A program made the translations under genes and the position numbers. A stretch of DNA of 64,000 bases, from the NCBI GenBank assembly GCA_963665405.2, contig OY762261.2, positions 1,322,892 through 1,386,891 of the forward strand. Reading direction: 5' to 3'. A model generated the notes under the pieces. The model made no database searches, had not been told where the DNA came from, and saw only the letters and a program-made list of their open reading frames with translations. Every line of letters begins with the position of its first letter. The first letter of the stretch is position 1. Below are positions 8,514 to 17,724 of the stretch, piece by piece. This DNA is from G963665405 sp963665405. Lineage in GTDB: Bacteria > Chloroflexota > Dehalococcoidia > Lucifugimonadales > G963665405.

Positions 8514-10247
8514 ATGAGGAAACTGACGACGAGTCTGCTCCCAATTGCTCTGATCCTGGTTGCGATCGCGGCAACGGCGTGCGGCGACTCCGCGGACACA
8601 GCCCTCGCAACTGAAGTGCCTTTGCGAACGGAGGCGGAGATCCTCGACGTCGTGGAGACGGTCGAGGTGGTCACGGAAAAGGTGGAGGAGACCTTCGAGA
8701 TCGAGCCGGAGACCGCGGTCGAGCAGACCCCGGCCGAGGAGACTCGGTCTGGCGGGATCTTCCGCAGAATCTGGTCGGACCCTCCGACTCTGGACCCTGC
8801 CCTCGTCACGGATACGACCTCAGCAGGGCTCGTCGTTGAGATATTCAGCGGGCTGGTCTCGATCAACACGAACCTCCAGCTTATCCCCGACCTGGCGCAG
8901 AGCTGGGAGATCAGCGAAGACGGTCTCGTATACACCTTCCGCCTCCGTCCCGACGCCAAGTTCCATGACGGGAAACCCGTTACCGCTCACGACTTCAAGT
9001 GGTCCATGGAGAGGGCGGCCAATCCCAAGACCGCGTCGCCCGTTGCCCAGACGTACCTTGGCGACATCGTCGGCGTAGACGATGTCGTCGACGGCCTCAC
9101 GACTGACATCAGAGGCGTCAGGGTCATCGACGACCTGACCCTCCAGATCACGATCGACTCCCCCAAGGCCTACTTCCTGGCCAAGCTGACGTACCCGACC
9201 GCCTACGTGTTGGACAGGGAGAACGTCGAGGCTGGTGGCGAGACGTGGGCGGATTCACCCAATGGCACCGGCCCCTTCAGGCTCAAGGAGTATCGGATCG
9301 GGGAGCGAATAATCCTGGAGCGGAACGATCTGTTCTACCGGGAGCCCGCCAGCGTGGACGCCATCATCAACAACCTGGCCGGTGGCCAGTCGATGGCGAT
9401 GTACGAGAACGACGAGCTGGACATCACCGGCGTCGGGCTGTTCGACCTCGACCGGGTCCTGGACCCGAACGAGCCCCTGAACAAGGAGCTGGTGGTGGCG
9501 CCGCCGTCGTTCAGCATCTCGTACATCGGCTTCAACACCAGCTGGGCGCCCTTCGATGATCCGAAGTTCCGCCAGGCACTGACCCATGTGATCGACAAGG
9601 AGCTGATCTCCCGCGAGGTGCTCGCGGATCTGGTCGTCCCTGCCTACGGAATACTGCCCCCCGGACTGCCGGGCTACAACCCGAACCTGGTCGGACTGCG
9701 CTTCGACGCCGACCTGGCAAGGCGCCTGCTGGCCGAGTCCAGGTATGCCGATCCGGACACCCGTCCGCCCATCAAGATCACCGTCCCCGGCACCGGTGGG
9801 ACCATCGGGCTCGACCTGGAGGTGATCCTGGAGATGTGGCGCCAGTTCCTCGGGGTCGAGGTGGCGATCGAGCAGGTCGAGTGGGCCACCTACCTCGAGG
9901 ACCTGCACAAGAGGGAGTTTCAGGCGTTCGCCGGTCTGGGCTGGGAGGCCGACTATCCCGACCCGCAGGACTTCCTGGACGTCCTGTTCCACACGGACAG
10001 CCAGCTCAACAACGGAGGCTACAGCAACCCGGAGGTGGACCGACTCCTCGTGCAGGCCAGGACGGAGCAAGACGTCCAGAGACGCATCGCCCTCTACCAC
10101 GAGGTCGAGCAGTTGATCGTCGACGACGCGGCCTGGATACCCCTATGGTTCACCGGTGAGCGGCACGTTCTGATCAAGTCCCATATAAGCGGGTACAAGC
10201 CTACCCCGATGATAATTCCGAAGCTGAAGCAGATCAAAATCGGCTAG
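8514..10247 (+). CDS. ABC transporter substrate-binding lipoprotein, family 5 (peptide/nickel type)
   Basis: A 577-residue extracytoplasmic receptor of the SBP_bac_5 family. It has a lipoprotein signal (hydrophobic residues 8-22, lipobox ATAC, Cys23), a Val/Glu-rich stalk (VVETVEVVTEKVEETFEIE), then the family core: TLDPALVTDTTS, LAQSWEISEDGLVYTFRLR, FHDGKPVTAHDFKWS and a late ALTHVIDKE. The receptor would be lipid-anchored outside the membrane and deliver oligopeptides or similar solutes to the two permeases encoded downstream. A strong stem-loop lies between it and the first permease gene, as is common where the receptor is made in excess. The start has GAGGA about 11 nt upstream. Confidence 0.93.
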   Translation: MRKLTTSLLPIALILVAIAATACGDSADTALATEVPLRTEAEILDVVETVEVVTEKVEETFEIEPETAVEQTPAEETRSGGIFRRIWSDPPTLDPALVTDTTSAGLVVEIFSGLVSINTNLQLIPDLAQSWEISEDGLVYTFRLRPDAKFHDGKPVTAHDFKWSMERAANPKTASPVAQTYLGDIVGVDDVVDGLTTDIRGVRVIDDLTLQITIDSPKAYFLAKLTYPTAYVLDRENVEAGGETWADSPNGTGPFRLKEYRIGERIILERNDLFYREPASVDAIINNLAGGQSMAMYENDELDITGVGLFDLDRVLDPNEPLNKELVVAPPSFSISYIGFNTSWAPFDDPKFRQALTHVIDKELISREVLADLVVPAYGILPPGLPGYNPNLVGLRFDADLARRLLAESRYADPDTRPPIKITVPGTGGTIGLDLEVILEMWRQFLGVEVAIEQVEWATYLEDLHKREFQAFAGLGWEADYPDPQDFLDVLFHTDSQLNNGGYSNPEVDRLLVQARTEQDVQRRIALYHEVEQLIVDDAAWIPLWFTGERHVLIKSHISGYKPTPMIIPKLKQIKIG

Positions 10248-10294
10248 ACCAGCCGAGGCCGGCCTGACCGGCTGAAACACGGTAAGATCCGATA

Positions 10295-10326
10295 AAGCTG
10301 CCCCGATCCCCGTACCGGGGCAGCTT
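10295..10326 (+). terminator. Intercistronic stem-loop between binding protein and permease
   Basis: AAGCTGCCCCG and CGGGGCAGCTT form a perfect 11-bp stem around a 10-nt loop, followed by a short T-containing tract (GGGTTTGATG). It ends 12 nt before the permease start. It probably acts as a partial terminator or as an mRNA-stabilising 3' end that raises receptor over permease, as at malE-malF. Confidence 0.65.
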
Positions 10327-10338
10327 GGGTTTGATGCG

Positions 10339-11274
10339 ATGTGGGTCTACATAGTCCGCCGGCTGCTGTGGCTCCCCTTCATGTTCGCCGCCGTGTCCGT
10401 CGTGACCTTCACGCTGGGCACCTTCGGCCCCGGAGATCCGGTAGTCGTAATGCTGGGGAACCGATATACCGAGGAGACCGCGGACAGACTGCGCGAGCAG
10501 CTTGGCCTCAACCGTCCGTTCCACATCCAGTACGGCGACTACATGTGGGGGTTCATCCGCGGCGACTTCGGGACAAGCCTGCGCCATCGCGGTCAGCCGG
10601 TCCGGAAGCTCATCGGCAACAAGATGTGGGTCTCCGCCCAGCTTGCGGGCGGCGCCATGCTCCTCAGCCTCGCGATTGGATTGCCCCTGGGCTTCTTCAT
10701 CGCCCGCAGGCAGGGCCGATGGGAAGATCCGACCGCCGTCGCCTTCACACTCGTCTTGATGTCCGTCCCGGTAATGGTGAGCGCGCCCGGCCTCCTGAGG
10801 CTGCTGTGCCTGCAGCTAGACCTGGTGCCGTGCTCGGGGTGGGATGGGCGTGGGCTGCTCGACGCCAGACTCATCGTTCCCATCCTGGTGATGGGGGTGC
10901 CGGGGATCGCCGGACTGACCCGGCTCATGCGAGCCAGCACTCTAGACATTCTTGGACAGGACTTTATTCGGACTGCCAGGGCCAAGGGTCTGTCCGAATA
11001 CGCCGTCGATACGGGGCACGTCTTGAAGAACGCCCTGATCCCCATCGTCACGATCCTCGCCTTCTCACTCGCAGGACTGATAGGCGGGGCGTTCATAGTC
11101 GAGACGATCCTGGGCATTCCCGGCATAGGCCGGTTCGCCGTCCAGTCGATCTTCGACAGGGACTATCCGGTGATCATGGCGATAACGCTGGTGGGAGCGG
11201 GAGCGTTCGTTCTGGCGAACCTCCTGGCCGACCTGACCTACGCCTTCCTGGACCCCAGGATCCGTTACCAGTAG
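10339..11274 (+). CDS. ABC transporter permease, DppB/OppB type
   Basis: A 311-residue inner-membrane permease of the binding-protein-dependent transport family. It has the N-terminal GsiC/DppB signature (a first membrane span, then TLGTFGPGDPVVVMLG and GLNRPFHIQYGDYMWG), about six membrane spans and the cytoplasmic EAA loop near ARAKGLSEYAVDTGHVLKNA, which docks on the ATPase. It closes with ETILGIPGIGRFAVQSIFDR, typical of DppB. It pairs with the DppC-type permease 19 nt downstream. No ATP-binding subunit genes follow, so the ATPases must be encoded elsewhere. Confidence 0.92.
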   Translation: MWVYIVRRLLWLPFMFAAVSVVTFTLGTFGPGDPVVVMLGNRYTEETADRLREQLGLNRPFHIQYGDYMWGFIRGDFGTSLRHRGQPVRKLIGNKMWVSAQLAGGAMLLSLAIGLPLGFFIARRQGRWEDPTAVAFTLVLMSVPVMVSAPGLLRLLCLQLDLVPCSGWDGRGLLDARLIVPILVMGVPGIAGLTRLMRASTLDILGQDFIRTARAKGLSEYAVDTGHVLKNALIPIVTILAFSLAGLIGGAFIVETILGIPGIGRFAVQSIFDRDYPVIMAITLVGAGAFVLANLLADLTYAFLDPRIRYQ

Positions 11275-11293
11275 GCGGAGACGAGAGCCGAGC

Positions 11294-12250
11294 GTGGCAA
11301 TAGCAAGCAGACTAACCCTCGAACAGCACGCCATGGGCCCCAGCAGGGGCCATCTGAGCCGTGCCTGGAGCCGCCTGATCCGCAAGAAGCTCGCCCTCGT
11401 GATGATCGGCGTCCTGGTGATCGTCTACGCCGGGGGAGCCTTTGCTCCGTTCATATCGCGTTACGAGTATCGTGAGATCGACTTGACGGCGTCGAGACAG
11501 GGTCCGAGTGCGGCCCACTGGTTCGGCACCGACCTCGCCGGCCGCGACATGTTCACCAGGGTGCTCTGGGGGATCCAGAACACGGTCATTCTGACGCTCG
11601 TCGCCATGCTGACTGGCGGCCTTCTCATCGGCGTGACGCTGGGGCTGGTCTCAGGCTATTGCGGCGGGCGCATCGAAGCCGTCATCATGCGAGTCGGGGA
11701 GGTGTTCGCGGCGTTCCCGGACATCTTCCTTGTGATCATCCTGGCCGCCACGCTGAGGCCACGCATCATCAGCATCATGGAAGGGCTCGACCTGCATGGG
11801 CTCATCCGCGTAGGGGTCATAGACTATGTGGTGGTGTCCCTTGCACTCGTCTCGTTTGGATGGGTCGGGATGGCCCGTCTGGTCAGGGGCCAGATACTAG
11901 TTCTCAAACAGACGGAGCACATCGAGTCCGCGCGTGCGATCGGAGCGTCGACCCGGCGGATAATGTTCCTACACCTGCTTCCCAACGCCATCAGCCCAAT
12001 CGTAGTCACTGTCACGATGGGGATGGGGGCCTACGTGGGGACCGAGATCATCCTGAGCTGGCTTGGCCTGGGCATTCAGCCGCCCAGGCCGAGCCTGGGC
12101 ACCATGCTCCTGGAGGCGGGCAGCATCGGCGCCCTCCGGCAGACGCCGTGGATGCTCCTAGGGCCCGGACTTGCGGCGTTCCTACTCGTCCTGTGCTGGA
12201 ACATCCTGGGCGACGCCCTGAACGACGTGCTCAACCCCAGAACGAGGTGA
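11294..12250 (+). CDS. ABC transporter permease, DppC/OppC type
   Basis: A 318-residue permease, second half of the membrane channel. It has the OppC N-terminal segment, the family marker HWFGTDLAGRDMFTRVLWG and the EAA loop ARAIGASTRRIMFLHLLPNA. A GTG start at 11294 is used; an ATG at 11332 is possible, and neither has a strong ribosome site. It is the last gene of the importer operon and converges on the secreted peptidase gene after 35 bp. Confidence 0.92.
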   Translation: MAIASRLTLEQHAMGPSRGHLSRAWSRLIRKKLALVMIGVLVIVYAGGAFAPFISRYEYREIDLTASRQGPSAAHWFGTDLAGRDMFTRVLWGIQNTVILTLVAMLTGGLLIGVTLGLVSGYCGGRIEAVIMRVGEVFAAFPDIFLVIILAATLRPRIISIMEGLDLHGLIRVGVIDYVVVSLALVSFGWVGMARLVRGQILVLKQTEHIESARAIGASTRRIMFLHLLPNAISPIVVTVTMGMGAYVGTEIILSWLGLGIQPPRPSLGTMLLEAGSIGALRQTPWMLLGPGLAAFLLVLCWNILGDALNDVLNPRTR

Positions 12251-12285
12251 CGTAGGGTCTGGGACGAGAAACCCCATACCCTCTG

Positions 12286-13779
12286 TCATCTGCCCCGTAC
12301 CCTCCGAAAGCCCAGCCAGGCAATCATCGCCAGCAACCCGATGAACGAGGCCTCCGTGGTCCTGCCGGCGCCCCGGATCGGACCGTTGCATCCGCCGCCC
12401 GGAACAGGCTCGGGCCGCTCTTCGCCGGCTGGCTCAGTCGTCTGCTGGGATGCCCCGGTGTCCTCGGAGGCGATGGCCACCGTGACCTCGGTCGGAGTCG
12501 GCTCAGGCGTCGCTGTAGGCTCGGGCGTGGCGGTCGGGGTCGATGGGTCGGACTGGTCGCCGATCCCTGACGTATCGGCCTGAGGGGTCAGCGTATACAG
12601 CCCCACGGTCGGAAGCGGTATGGGCGTCGGCCTCGACCGTCCCGACTCCGGAGGCACGTACGAAGGGGCCCTGATAGCCCTGCGCCACTGTGCGTCGAGC
12701 TCAAGCCGGTCGAAGCCGTAGACGGCCTGCAACGCATCGTCGACGTTGACACCGCCCTTCATGGTCGCCATCAGCTCTTTCATCTTGGACGGGCCGAACA
12801 CCCCGATCATGTACCGGACAATGCTCCTCGCCTGCCCATAGAAGATGATGACGTCTTCGGGCTTGCCCGGCAGGACGTTCATGAATGCCACCGGCAGCAG
12901 CCGATCCGTCTCGATCGCGAACTCCAGGGCTATGTCGTACGAGTATCCTGGGTCGACGTTGCCGTACTCGGAGAGGCCCTCGGAGAGCCATGAAGGAATC
13001 CCGCGGAACACGCTGCTGCCCGCTCGATGGGTGAGTATGTGGGTGACCTCGTGTGAGGCGGTGCCGGTGGAAAGGCGGCCTCCGCCCAGGACCAGAAGTG
13101 TGCCAATGTCGTTGAACGCCTGCCCCTCGGTGATCAGCTCGCGGCCGACCGTCGCGCTACGCGGTGGCAGGGCCTCAAGCATCTCCTTCACGTTGTTGTA
13201 CATCGTCACCCGGATCGGCGCGAATATGTCCGCGCCGAGCACCGGGCCCATCGTGTCCATAGTGTCCAGAATCGTCTGAAGGATCGTCTCCGCCCGCGTC
13301 CTCACCGGCCCGTGGTAGGCCACTGCCACCGGTCCGTCCGACACCTCCTGCCAATCGAACCGGGCATCGTGGTAGATGAACTCCTCGGGTTCGGTCGCAA
13401 CGACGTTGCCTTCCAGATCCTCGACCTCGATGATATAGGAAATGATGGTGCCGGGCGGTATGTAGGCGCCGGCGGTGCGGGTACGCCAGAAAAGCTCGGC
13501 GTCCACAATCTCGCCCTTTCCCATCTCGAGATAGTTGTAGACGCCGGAGGTCTGCTGCCCGACCCGCAGACGGATCGCGATCGAATCGATCCGCTCGCCC
13601 CCGCTCGCCTGCACCCGGATGCGGAACCCGTCGGGGAACTCGCTGGTGACACTAGACGAGATGACGCCGATCCCCTCGCCCTCCGCCCGCGCGGCCGTGA
13701 CCGGCCACAGCGGCGCGAGCGCCACCAAAAGCAGCAGCAGCGCCCTGGGGGAGTACCGGAGGATGAATGGACGTCTCAA
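12286..13779 (-). CDS. Secreted gluzincin (peptidase MA-like) with a C-terminal sorting-type tail
   Basis: About 497 residues from a TTG start that gives a clean signal peptide (RRPFILRYSPR, then ALLLLLVALAPLWPV, then TAARAEG). A longer ATG frame from 13896 would overlap the upstream gene by nearly 100 bp. The zinc site is HEVTH (about His243/His247) with the third ligand Glu in PSWLSEGLSEY (about Glu267), the gluzincin pattern of peptidase MA-like proteins. Before it lies a beta-rich domain; after it a Pro/Thr/Glu linker (ATPEPTATPEPTPT). The end is a short GGGCNGP motif, a hydrophobic span and a basic tail (RRVRGR), resembling the tripartite MYXO-CTERM/GlyGly-CTERM sorting signals. It follows the disulfide oxidoreductase gene, possibly its folding helper. 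Confidence 0.75.
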   Translation of the reverse strand: MRRPFILRYSPRALLLLLVALAPLWPVTAARAEGEGIGVISSSVTSEFPDGFRIRVQASGGERIDSIAIRLRVGQQTSGVYNYLEMGKGEIVDAELFWRTRTAGAYIPPGTIISYIIEVEDLEGNVVATEPEEFIYHDARFDWQEVSDGPVAVAYHGPVRTRAETILQTILDTMDTMGPVLGADIFAPIRVTMYNNVKEMLEALPPRSATVGRELITEGQAFNDIGTLLVLGGGRLSTGTASHEVTHILTHRAGSSVFRGIPSWLSEGLSEYGNVDPGYSYDIALEFAIETDRLLPVAFMNVLPGKPEDVIIFYGQARSIVRYMIGVFGPSKMKELMATMKGGVNVDDALQAVYGFDRLELDAQWRRAIRAPSYVPPESGRSRPTPIPLPTVGLYTLTPQADTSGIGDQSDPSTPTATPEPTATPEPTPTEVTVAIASEDTGASQQTTEPAGEERPEPVPGGGCNGPIRGAGRTTEASFIGLLAMIAWLGFRRVRGR

Positions 13780-13798
13780 GGCCGTACGGCTGCCCTGA

Positions 13799-14527
13799 TC
13801 ATGCGATCGGTGTCGTCTGCTGGGAGACGCGCGAGCGGCTTCCGCTCTCGGGCTCTGCCACCCCCACCGCTTCGAGAACTCTCTGAAGGAATGCACTCTC
13901 GGTTACGGCCCCCGTGAACTGCACGCTGTCGTTGATCACCGTCTTCGGCACGCCCATGACGCTGTACAGCTGAGCAAGAGACGGGAAATCCTGTATCTCT
14001 ACTACGTCGGTGGTCACCCTCGGGGATTCCATCGCCATCGCGATGGCCAGGCTGGCCACGACCGGGCAGAACTGGCAGCTAGGCGTCACGAATACCTGGA
14101 TGCGGACGTCCTCTTTGAGGTGCTTTAGCTGTCTGCGCGTCTCTAGCTGGAGTGGGGTAGCCCTGCTCGACGCCGCTATTATGGACTCGATCAGCACGGC
14201 GAACTCCAGCCCCGCAGGGGTGCCGTAGAACGTTACGCCCGTGCCGCGGTCGCCGGCGACTACGGTCGCGGGAATCCTGCCGATGCCCTGGTCCGACACC
14301 CGCTCCCGATCCGTGAAGAAATCGACGACGTCGAGGTGGATCCTGGGACACAGTGCGCTGATCTCTTCGAGCAGCTCCTGCGTGGGGCCGCAGCCCGCGC
14401 ACTCGCGTCCGGGAATGAACAGCGGACTCTCCGGCCTGGTGAACAGGGTAACGGTGACGTCCCGCTTCACGTCCGCGTCGAGCCGCTGCCGAACGACCTG
14501 CCTGTCGCGCTCCTGGAGAATCGGCAT
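13799..14527 (-). CDS. Protein disulfide oxidoreductase, double glutaredoxin/thioredoxin fold
   Basis: A 242-residue protein with two tandem thioredoxin-like folds, the PDO architecture. The first half carries a redox pair in GRECAGCGPT (Cys44/Cys47 counted from 14530) and the second half SCQFCPVV (Cys152/Cys155). Each half keeps a cis-Pro-type segment (GRIPATVV and GVPKTVIN). An ATG at 14527 is chosen for the AGGAGG just upstream. No signal peptide is seen, so it probably acts in the cytoplasm, forming or isomerising disulfides. It lies directly upstream of the secreted metallopeptidase gene. Confidence 0.85.
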   Translation of the reverse strand: MPILQERDRQVVRQRLDADVKRDVTVTLFTRPESPLFIPGRECAGCGPTQELLEEISALCPRIHLDVVDFFTDRERVSDQGIGRIPATVVAGDRGTGVTFYGTPAGLEFAVLIESIIAASSRATPLQLETRRQLKHLKEDVRIQVFVTPSCQFCPVVASLAIAMAMESPRVTTDVVEIQDFPSLAQLYSVMGVPKTVINDSVQFTGAVTESAFLQRVLEAVGVAEPESGSRSRVSQQTTPIA

Positions 14528-14601
14528 CACTCCTCCTGACGGCCAAGCCCGCGCTCCGCGCCGGGTCGATGCCCCCCCCCATTGTAGCTAAGCGGGCGGG
14601 T

Positions 14602-15276
14602 CTAATCCACTTCCGGCCCGGTGTCGGTCCGCCACACGTGTAGGAGGCGCTGCGCCGAGGTGAGGATCGTCAGGCCACCGATGGCGCCCAGTGTGATGAT
14701 AACGGCCGGCAGCCACCACCAGCCGACGATCAGGCCGGCGCCCAGGGCGACCACTCGCTCGGGTCTCGTCATCACCCCGACCTTACACTCTATCCCGAGC
14801 CCCTCGGCGCGAGCCCGCAGGTAGCTGACGAGCATGGAGCCTCCGAACGCGAGGTAGACCAGTGCCGCGCCCGCCCCGTCGGAGCGGTTCAGATAGAAGA
14901 CCAGCAGCCCCGCCAGGACTCCGCCTTCGGACACCCGATCGGCCACCGAGTCCAGCAGCGCCCCGAATTTGGACGCCCTCCCGGTCGCTCGCGCCAGGGC
15001 CCCGTCGAAGAGGTCGAATATGCCCGAGGCCAGGAGCAGCGCGCCCCCGGGCGCCAGGAATCCCTGGCTGAGGAGGTATGCGCTACCCCCTGCAACCAGA
15101 AGGCCGGCGAGGGTCAGGCCGTTTGGCGACACGCCCAGTCGGGAGAGCAACCGGACCACCGGCGCCTCCAGGTACGCGCTGATGGCTTCGCGGGCCGCTG
15201 CCCTCAAGGTGCTGTCGCGTCTCTTTACCACTCTGCTGGCGTCCTGCAAGCGGGTCGATGATTCAGACAAGCTCAC
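14602..15276 (-). CDS. CDP-alcohol phosphatidyltransferase (candidate phosphatidylinositol-phosphate synthase)
   Basis: A 224-residue membrane enzyme. The catalytic signature DG..AR........G...D...D is visible as FDGALARATGRASKFGALLD followed by SVADR. Several hydrophobic spans surround it (GLTLAGLLVAGGSAYLLS, LVYLAFGGSMLVSYL, LIVGWWWLPAVIITLGAIGG). The family joins a CDP-diacylglycerol-type lipid to an alcohol. Because the next two genes upstream on the same strand are a PimA-like glycosyltransferase and inositol-3-phosphate synthase, the most economical inference is synthesis of phosphatidylinositol phosphate. PgsA or another CDP-alcohol reaction cannot be excluded. The start is GTG with no clear ribosome site. 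Confidence 0.85.
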   Translation of the reverse strand: MSLSESSTRLQDASRVVKRRDSTLRAAAREAISAYLEAPVVRLLSRLGVSPNGLTLAGLLVAGGSAYLLSQGFLAPGGALLLASGIFDLFDGALARATGRASKFGALLDSVADRVSEGGVLAGLLVFYLNRSDGAGAALVYLAFGGSMLVSYLRARAEGLGIECKVGVMTRPERVVALGAGLIVGWWWLPAVIITLGAIGGLTILTSAQRLLHVWRTDTGPEVD

Positions 15277-15412
15277 ACGAGCGGGATCATCGACGTGTGA
15301 GGTCTGGGCGAGTCACGGTCTAGCGCGGGCCGTCGGGCTGGAACGAGCTTATCCCAGCCGGTGCGCGCAGAGGTAGGGAGAAACAGACCCGACGAGGCCC
15401 CGTCATGCAGAG

Positions 15413-16561
15413 TCAGACCGACAGGAGCGCCCGCTGCTCGAGGAAGCTCTCGTAGAAGTCCATCACCTGTCCGGCGACCCTGTCCCAGCTGAACTCCATC
15501 ACCCTGCGCCGTCCGTTGGCGACGAGGGCGGCCCGTAGGGCCGGATTCTTCAGCAGGCGCTCTATTGAATCGGCCAGCGCCGCGTCGTCTTTAGCGGGTA
15601 CCAGAAGCCCTTCTTGGCCGTCGGTGACCACGCTGGAGTACCCAGCGATCGCGCTGGCCACGATGGGGGTTCCGCTGGCCATCGCCTCCAGAAGGACGAC
15701 GCCGAAGCTCTCCCGTCCCGTGGCCGGCGAGCAGTAGACGTCGGCGGACTTGTAGTAGCGCATCTTGTCCTCTTCGCTTACCTCGCCCACGAAGACGACG
15801 TCCTGGAGATTGCGCTCGCTCATGATCCGATACGACTCGTCGTCCGGTTTGCCCGGTCCCACGACGATGAGACGGAGGTTGGGCCAATCCCATTTGAGCC
15901 GGCTGTAGGCCTTCAGCAGATACTTCAGTCCCTTTCGCTTCTCGAGCCGTCCCAGGAACAGAAGGTTGATCATCCCGTCCCTCAGGTGGGGGAACGGCTC
16001 CACCGGGCCGGCGAACCGATCCAGCTGGATCCCGTTGGGGATTATCTGGTAGTCGCCCGGAAAGGGCCGGCTGATGAACCGCCGAGCGGGCTCCGAGACC
16101 GCAATGCGCCCGTGGAGCCTGTTCATATACGGCATGCCTAGCTGCTTGCCGCCCATCCTGTACAGCCGAGTGCCCTGGTAGGTGTGGAAGGTGCCGATGA
16201 ATATCGAGTTCAGGCCTTTCGCCACGCTCAGCGTGTTCAGGGTCACGAAGCCGGACATTGGCTCGTGGAGGTGGATGACGTCGAAGGCCTCTTGTCGAAG
16301 AAGGGTTTTGATCCGGGGTCTGAGCCAGATCGAGAGCGACACCCGCGCGATGGACCCGCCGCTGGGCACCGGAATCGGCCTGCCCATCGGGATGAAGTTG
16401 GGGTTCTCCACCGCGTCCGGGTCAGAGCAGGGTGCGATGATGCGGACCGTGTGGTCCTGGCTCTCGAACTCGGCGGCGAGGCTGTTGATGTGGTCCGTGA
16501 CTCCGCCGATGGAGCAGTAGTCGTACGGTGAGACGAACCCTATCTTGATCGGCCGATCCAC
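15413..16561 (-). CDS. Glycosyltransferase family 4 (PimA-like)
   Basis: A 382-residue GT-B enzyme. The N-terminus KIGFVSPYDYCSIGGVTDHI matches the PimA/GT4 start (glycine-rich loop), and the C-terminal domain has the nucleotide-sugar E-x7-E motif in ATGRESFGVVLLEAMASGTP. Length and order fit mannosyl/glycosyl transfer to phosphatidyl-inositol-type lipids. GTG 16561 aligns with the family start. An in-frame GTG at 16639 overlaps the ino1 stop (GTGA) and would add 26 residues, so translation is probably coupled to ino1 either way. It acts at the inner face of the membrane. The acceptor is inferred from context only. Confidence 0.9.
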   Translation of the reverse strand: MDRPIKIGFVSPYDYCSIGGVTDHINSLAAEFESQDHTVRIIAPCSDPDAVENPNFIPMGRPIPVPSGGSIARVSLSIWLRPRIKTLLRQEAFDVIHLHEPMSGFVTLNTLSVAKGLNSIFIGTFHTYQGTRLYRMGGKQLGMPYMNRLHGRIAVSEPARRFISRPFPGDYQIIPNGIQLDRFAGPVEPFPHLRDGMINLLFLGRLEKRKGLKYLLKAYSRLKWDWPNLRLIVVGPGKPDDESYRIMSERNLQDVVFVGEVSEEDKMRYYKSADVYCSPATGRESFGVVLLEAMASGTPIVASAIAGYSSVVTDGQEGLLVPAKDDAALADSIERLLKNPALRAALVANGRRRVMEFSWDRVAGQVMDFYESFLEQRALLSV

Positions 16562-16635
16562 CCTGCCCGCGCGTAGGGGTGCCTCCGGCTCCCGGAGAGC
16601 CGTCGCACCCGTAGCTTGATGTCCGGCCGCGGACG

Positions 16636-17724
16636 TCACGCCTCGTACCCGTTCTGGCCGACGATGAAGTCCTCGACCAACTGCCGCGCCTCCTCGTCCG
16701 TGTGCTGGACGGGCGGCGACTTCATGAAGTAGCTGGACGGCCCGAGGATGGGGCCGCTCAGCCCTCTGTCCTTGGCGATCTTGCAGCAGCGGATGGCGTC
16801 GATCACAACCCCGGCCGAATTGGGGCTGTCCCACACCTCCAGCTTGAGCTCCACGTTCAACGGCACGTCCCCGAAGCCGACCCCCTCCATCCTGATCTGG
16901 CACCACTTGCGGTCTTCGAGCCACGGCACGTAGTCGCTGGGGCCGATATGGACGTTCTTCGCACCGATCTCGTAGTTGAGCTGCGAGGTCACCGCGTTGG
17001 TCTTGGATATCTTCTTGGAGTCGAGGCGGTCGCGGTCGAGCATGTTGAGGAAGTCGTTGTTGCCGCCGAAGTTCAGTTGATATGAGCGGTCGAGCCTGAC
17101 CCCGCGATCCATGAAGAGGCGGGTGAGGACCCGGTGTACGATCGTCGCGCCCACCTGGGACTTGATGTCGTCCCCGATTATAGGTGCTCCGGCCTCTCTG
17201 AACCGGTGCTGCCAGTAGTCGTCCCGTCCGCTGGCGATGAAGACAGGGATGCAGTTGATGAAGCCGCAGCCGGCGGCCAGCACCTGCTCCACGTACCACT
17301 TGGTCGCCTCCTCGGACCCGACGGGCAGGTAGTTGATGACTACGTCCGCCTGCCGCTCCTTCAGGATGCCCACGATGTCCTCGGTAGGCCCGGAGGCTTT
17401 GGGGATAGAGTCCGCGGTGTACTTTCCGATCCCGTCGTGCGTCATTCCCCGCTGGACCTTCACGCCCAGATGCGGAACCTCGGCGAACTTGATCGTGTTG
17501 TTGGGCTTGGCGAAGATAGCCTCCGACAGGTCCGCGCCGACCTTGTTGGCGTCGACGTCGAAGGCCCCGACGAAGTTGATGTCGCCGATGCCGTACTCGC
17601 CCAGGATCGGGTGCATCAGTCCCGGGATCAGCGCACTGCTGGCGTCGGCATACTTGTGAACTCCCTGAACGAGGGCCGAAGCGCAGTTACCGACCCCCAG
17701 AATAACTACATTGATATTTCCCAA
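16636..17724 (-). CDS. ino1: Inositol-3-phosphate synthase
   Basis: A 362-residue NAD-dependent enzyme converting glucose 6-phosphate to 1L-myo-inositol 3-phosphate. The N-terminal Rossmann motif is NVVILGVGNCASALVQGV. Family segments NYLPVGSEEATKWYVE, FGGNNDFLNML and ELKLEVWDSPNSAGVVIDAI are all present, and the size matches the short actinobacterial/archaeal type. The start is TTG, supported by GGAGG 8 nt upstream. It is the first gene of a three-gene minus-strand set with the GT4 and the CDP-alcohol transferase, which points to an inositol lipid or related glycolipid pathway. Confidence 0.95.
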   Translation of the reverse strand: MGNINVVILGVGNCASALVQGVHKYADASSALIPGLMHPILGEYGIGDINFVGAFDVDANKVGADLSEAIFAKPNNTIKFAEVPHLGVKVQRGMTHDGIGKYTADSIPKASGPTEDIVGILKERQADVVINYLPVGSEEATKWYVEQVLAAGCGFINCIPVFIASGRDDYWQHRFREAGAPIIGDDIKSQVGATIVHRVLTRLFMDRGVRLDRSYQLNFGGNNDFLNMLDRDRLDSKKISKTNAVTSQLNYEIGAKNVHIGPSDYVPWLEDRKWCQIRMEGVGFGDVPLNVELKLEVWDSPNSAGVVIDAIRCCKIAKDRGLSGPILGPSSYFMKSPPVQHTDEEARQLVEDFIVGQNGYEA

